A DNA stretch of 64,000 nt from contig NZ_CP132334.1 of NCBI RefSeq assembly GCF_030758415.1, positions 744,001-808,000 on the forward strand. The letters are read 5' to 3'. Of the stretch, positions 63,740 to 64,000 are shown piece by piece. Under the pieces are notes generated by a model that worked only from the letters and a program-made list of their open reading frames with translations, was not told where the DNA came from and made no database searches. This DNA comes from Parvularcula sp. IMCC14364 (GTDB taxonomy: Bacteria > Pseudomonadota > Alphaproteobacteria > Caulobacterales > Parvularculaceae). The translations under genes and the position numbers were made by a program. Within the stretch, counting starts at the first letter, position 1. Each line of letters starts with the position of its first letter.

Positions 63740-64000
63740 TGGCGCGTATTTTTCTCGATCATAATGCAACGACCCCCCTCAAGCCTGCTGTGCGCGAGGC
63801 GATGATTGCCGCCATGGATGCGGGCAACCCGTCATCGGTACATACCGAGGGGCGCAAGGCGAAGGGGTTGCTGGAACAGTCCCGGCAGGAACTGGCGCAG
63901 CTTGTCGATGCCCCGACCAATGGTCTTGTGTTTACGGGTGGTGGCACGGAAGCCATCAACATGGCACTTTGGGGCATGGTGCGCCGGGCGGAAAACCCCG
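63739..64000 (+). CDS. Cysteine desulfurase (NifS/IscS type), 3' end cut by window
   Basis: The first 87 residues of a class V aminotransferase-fold cysteine desulfurase are present. They show IFLDHNATTPLKPAVREAM, the family start, then NPSSVHTEGRKAK and FTGGGTEAINMALWG. The enzyme removes sulfur from cysteine to build iron-sulfur clusters and other sulfur cofactors. The PLP lysine and active cysteine lie beyond the window. The ATG overlaps the iscR stop, so it is the second gene of an iscR-led operon that is likely to continue with suf or isc genes. Confidence 0.95.
   Translation, partial: MARIFLDHNATTPLKPAVREAMIAAMDAGNPSSVHTEGRKAKGLLEQSRQELAQLVDAPTNGLVFTGGGTEAINMALWGMVRRAENP

Overview
The window looks like a chromosomal segment of an alphaproteobacterium, probably an aquatic Hyphomonadales/Parvularculales-like lineage. 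The evidence is the clpP-clpX-lon-hup-tRNA-Val order, an alphaproteobacterial-type SspB adaptor, the cvpA-purF and rpsF-rpsR-rplI/dnaB/alr/radA neighbourhoods, and an IscR-type regulator next to a cysteine desulfurase. Base composition appears moderately GC-rich by eye (not computed). I see no insertion sequence, prophage, CRISPR array or rRNA. One tRNA gene is present.

Region 1 (1-12.4 kb) is the most accessory part. A minus-strand run (4534 down to 1013) holds a lipoprotein and a secreted protein of one uncharacterised family, a DUF6152 protein, a TrmB-like methyltransferase and a MAPEG protein. Divergent from it, a tightly overlapping plus-strand run (4713-9691) encodes a DUF3089 hydrolase, a lipoprotein PQQ beta-propeller with an N-terminal c-heme, a second c-heme lipoprotein and two DUF6644 membrane proteins. 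A large lipoprotein follows, joining a redoxin domain, a c-heme, a copper type II monooxygenase module and EF-hands. Together these look like an undescribed cell-envelope oxidation system. Its substrate is unknown.

Region 2 (12.3-23.8 kb) holds a 26-residue membrane peptide with its own terminator and a possible Shine-Dalgarno switch, a Dcp-like peptidase, an MscS channel with a cyclic-nucleotide-binding domain, and a HupE-like protein. The proteolysis block clpP, clpX, lon (with a good RpoH-type promoter) follows, then chorismate mutase, HU and tRNA-Val, after which comes a structured palindromic element.

Region 3 (23.8-33.8 kb) carries a Baeyer-Villiger-type monooxygenase with an esterase-like hydrolase, acetyl-CoA synthetase, UvrD helicase, a cytochrome P450, a membrane protein and a VOC protein. 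Region 4 (33.8-42.7 kb) is housekeeping: purF, cvpA, radA, an M48-PDZ lipoprotein, alr, dnaB, rplI, rpsR, rpsF.

Region 5 (42.8-53.5 kb) mixes an orphan ORF, a GNAT enzyme, tandem DUF4139 proteins, fumC, a DUF6151 protein, a double retropepsin-like lipoprotein, a chromosomal RusA-like nuclease, sspB and an mrp gene whose product has no cysteine. Region 6 (53.6-64 kb) has hflK-hflC-degP, serB, miaA, ilvC, an acyltransferase divergent from a membrane LytTR regulator, an alpha/beta hydrolase, iscR and the start of a cysteine desulfurase gene, which runs off the end. Functional calls rest on motif recognition by eye, with no database search.
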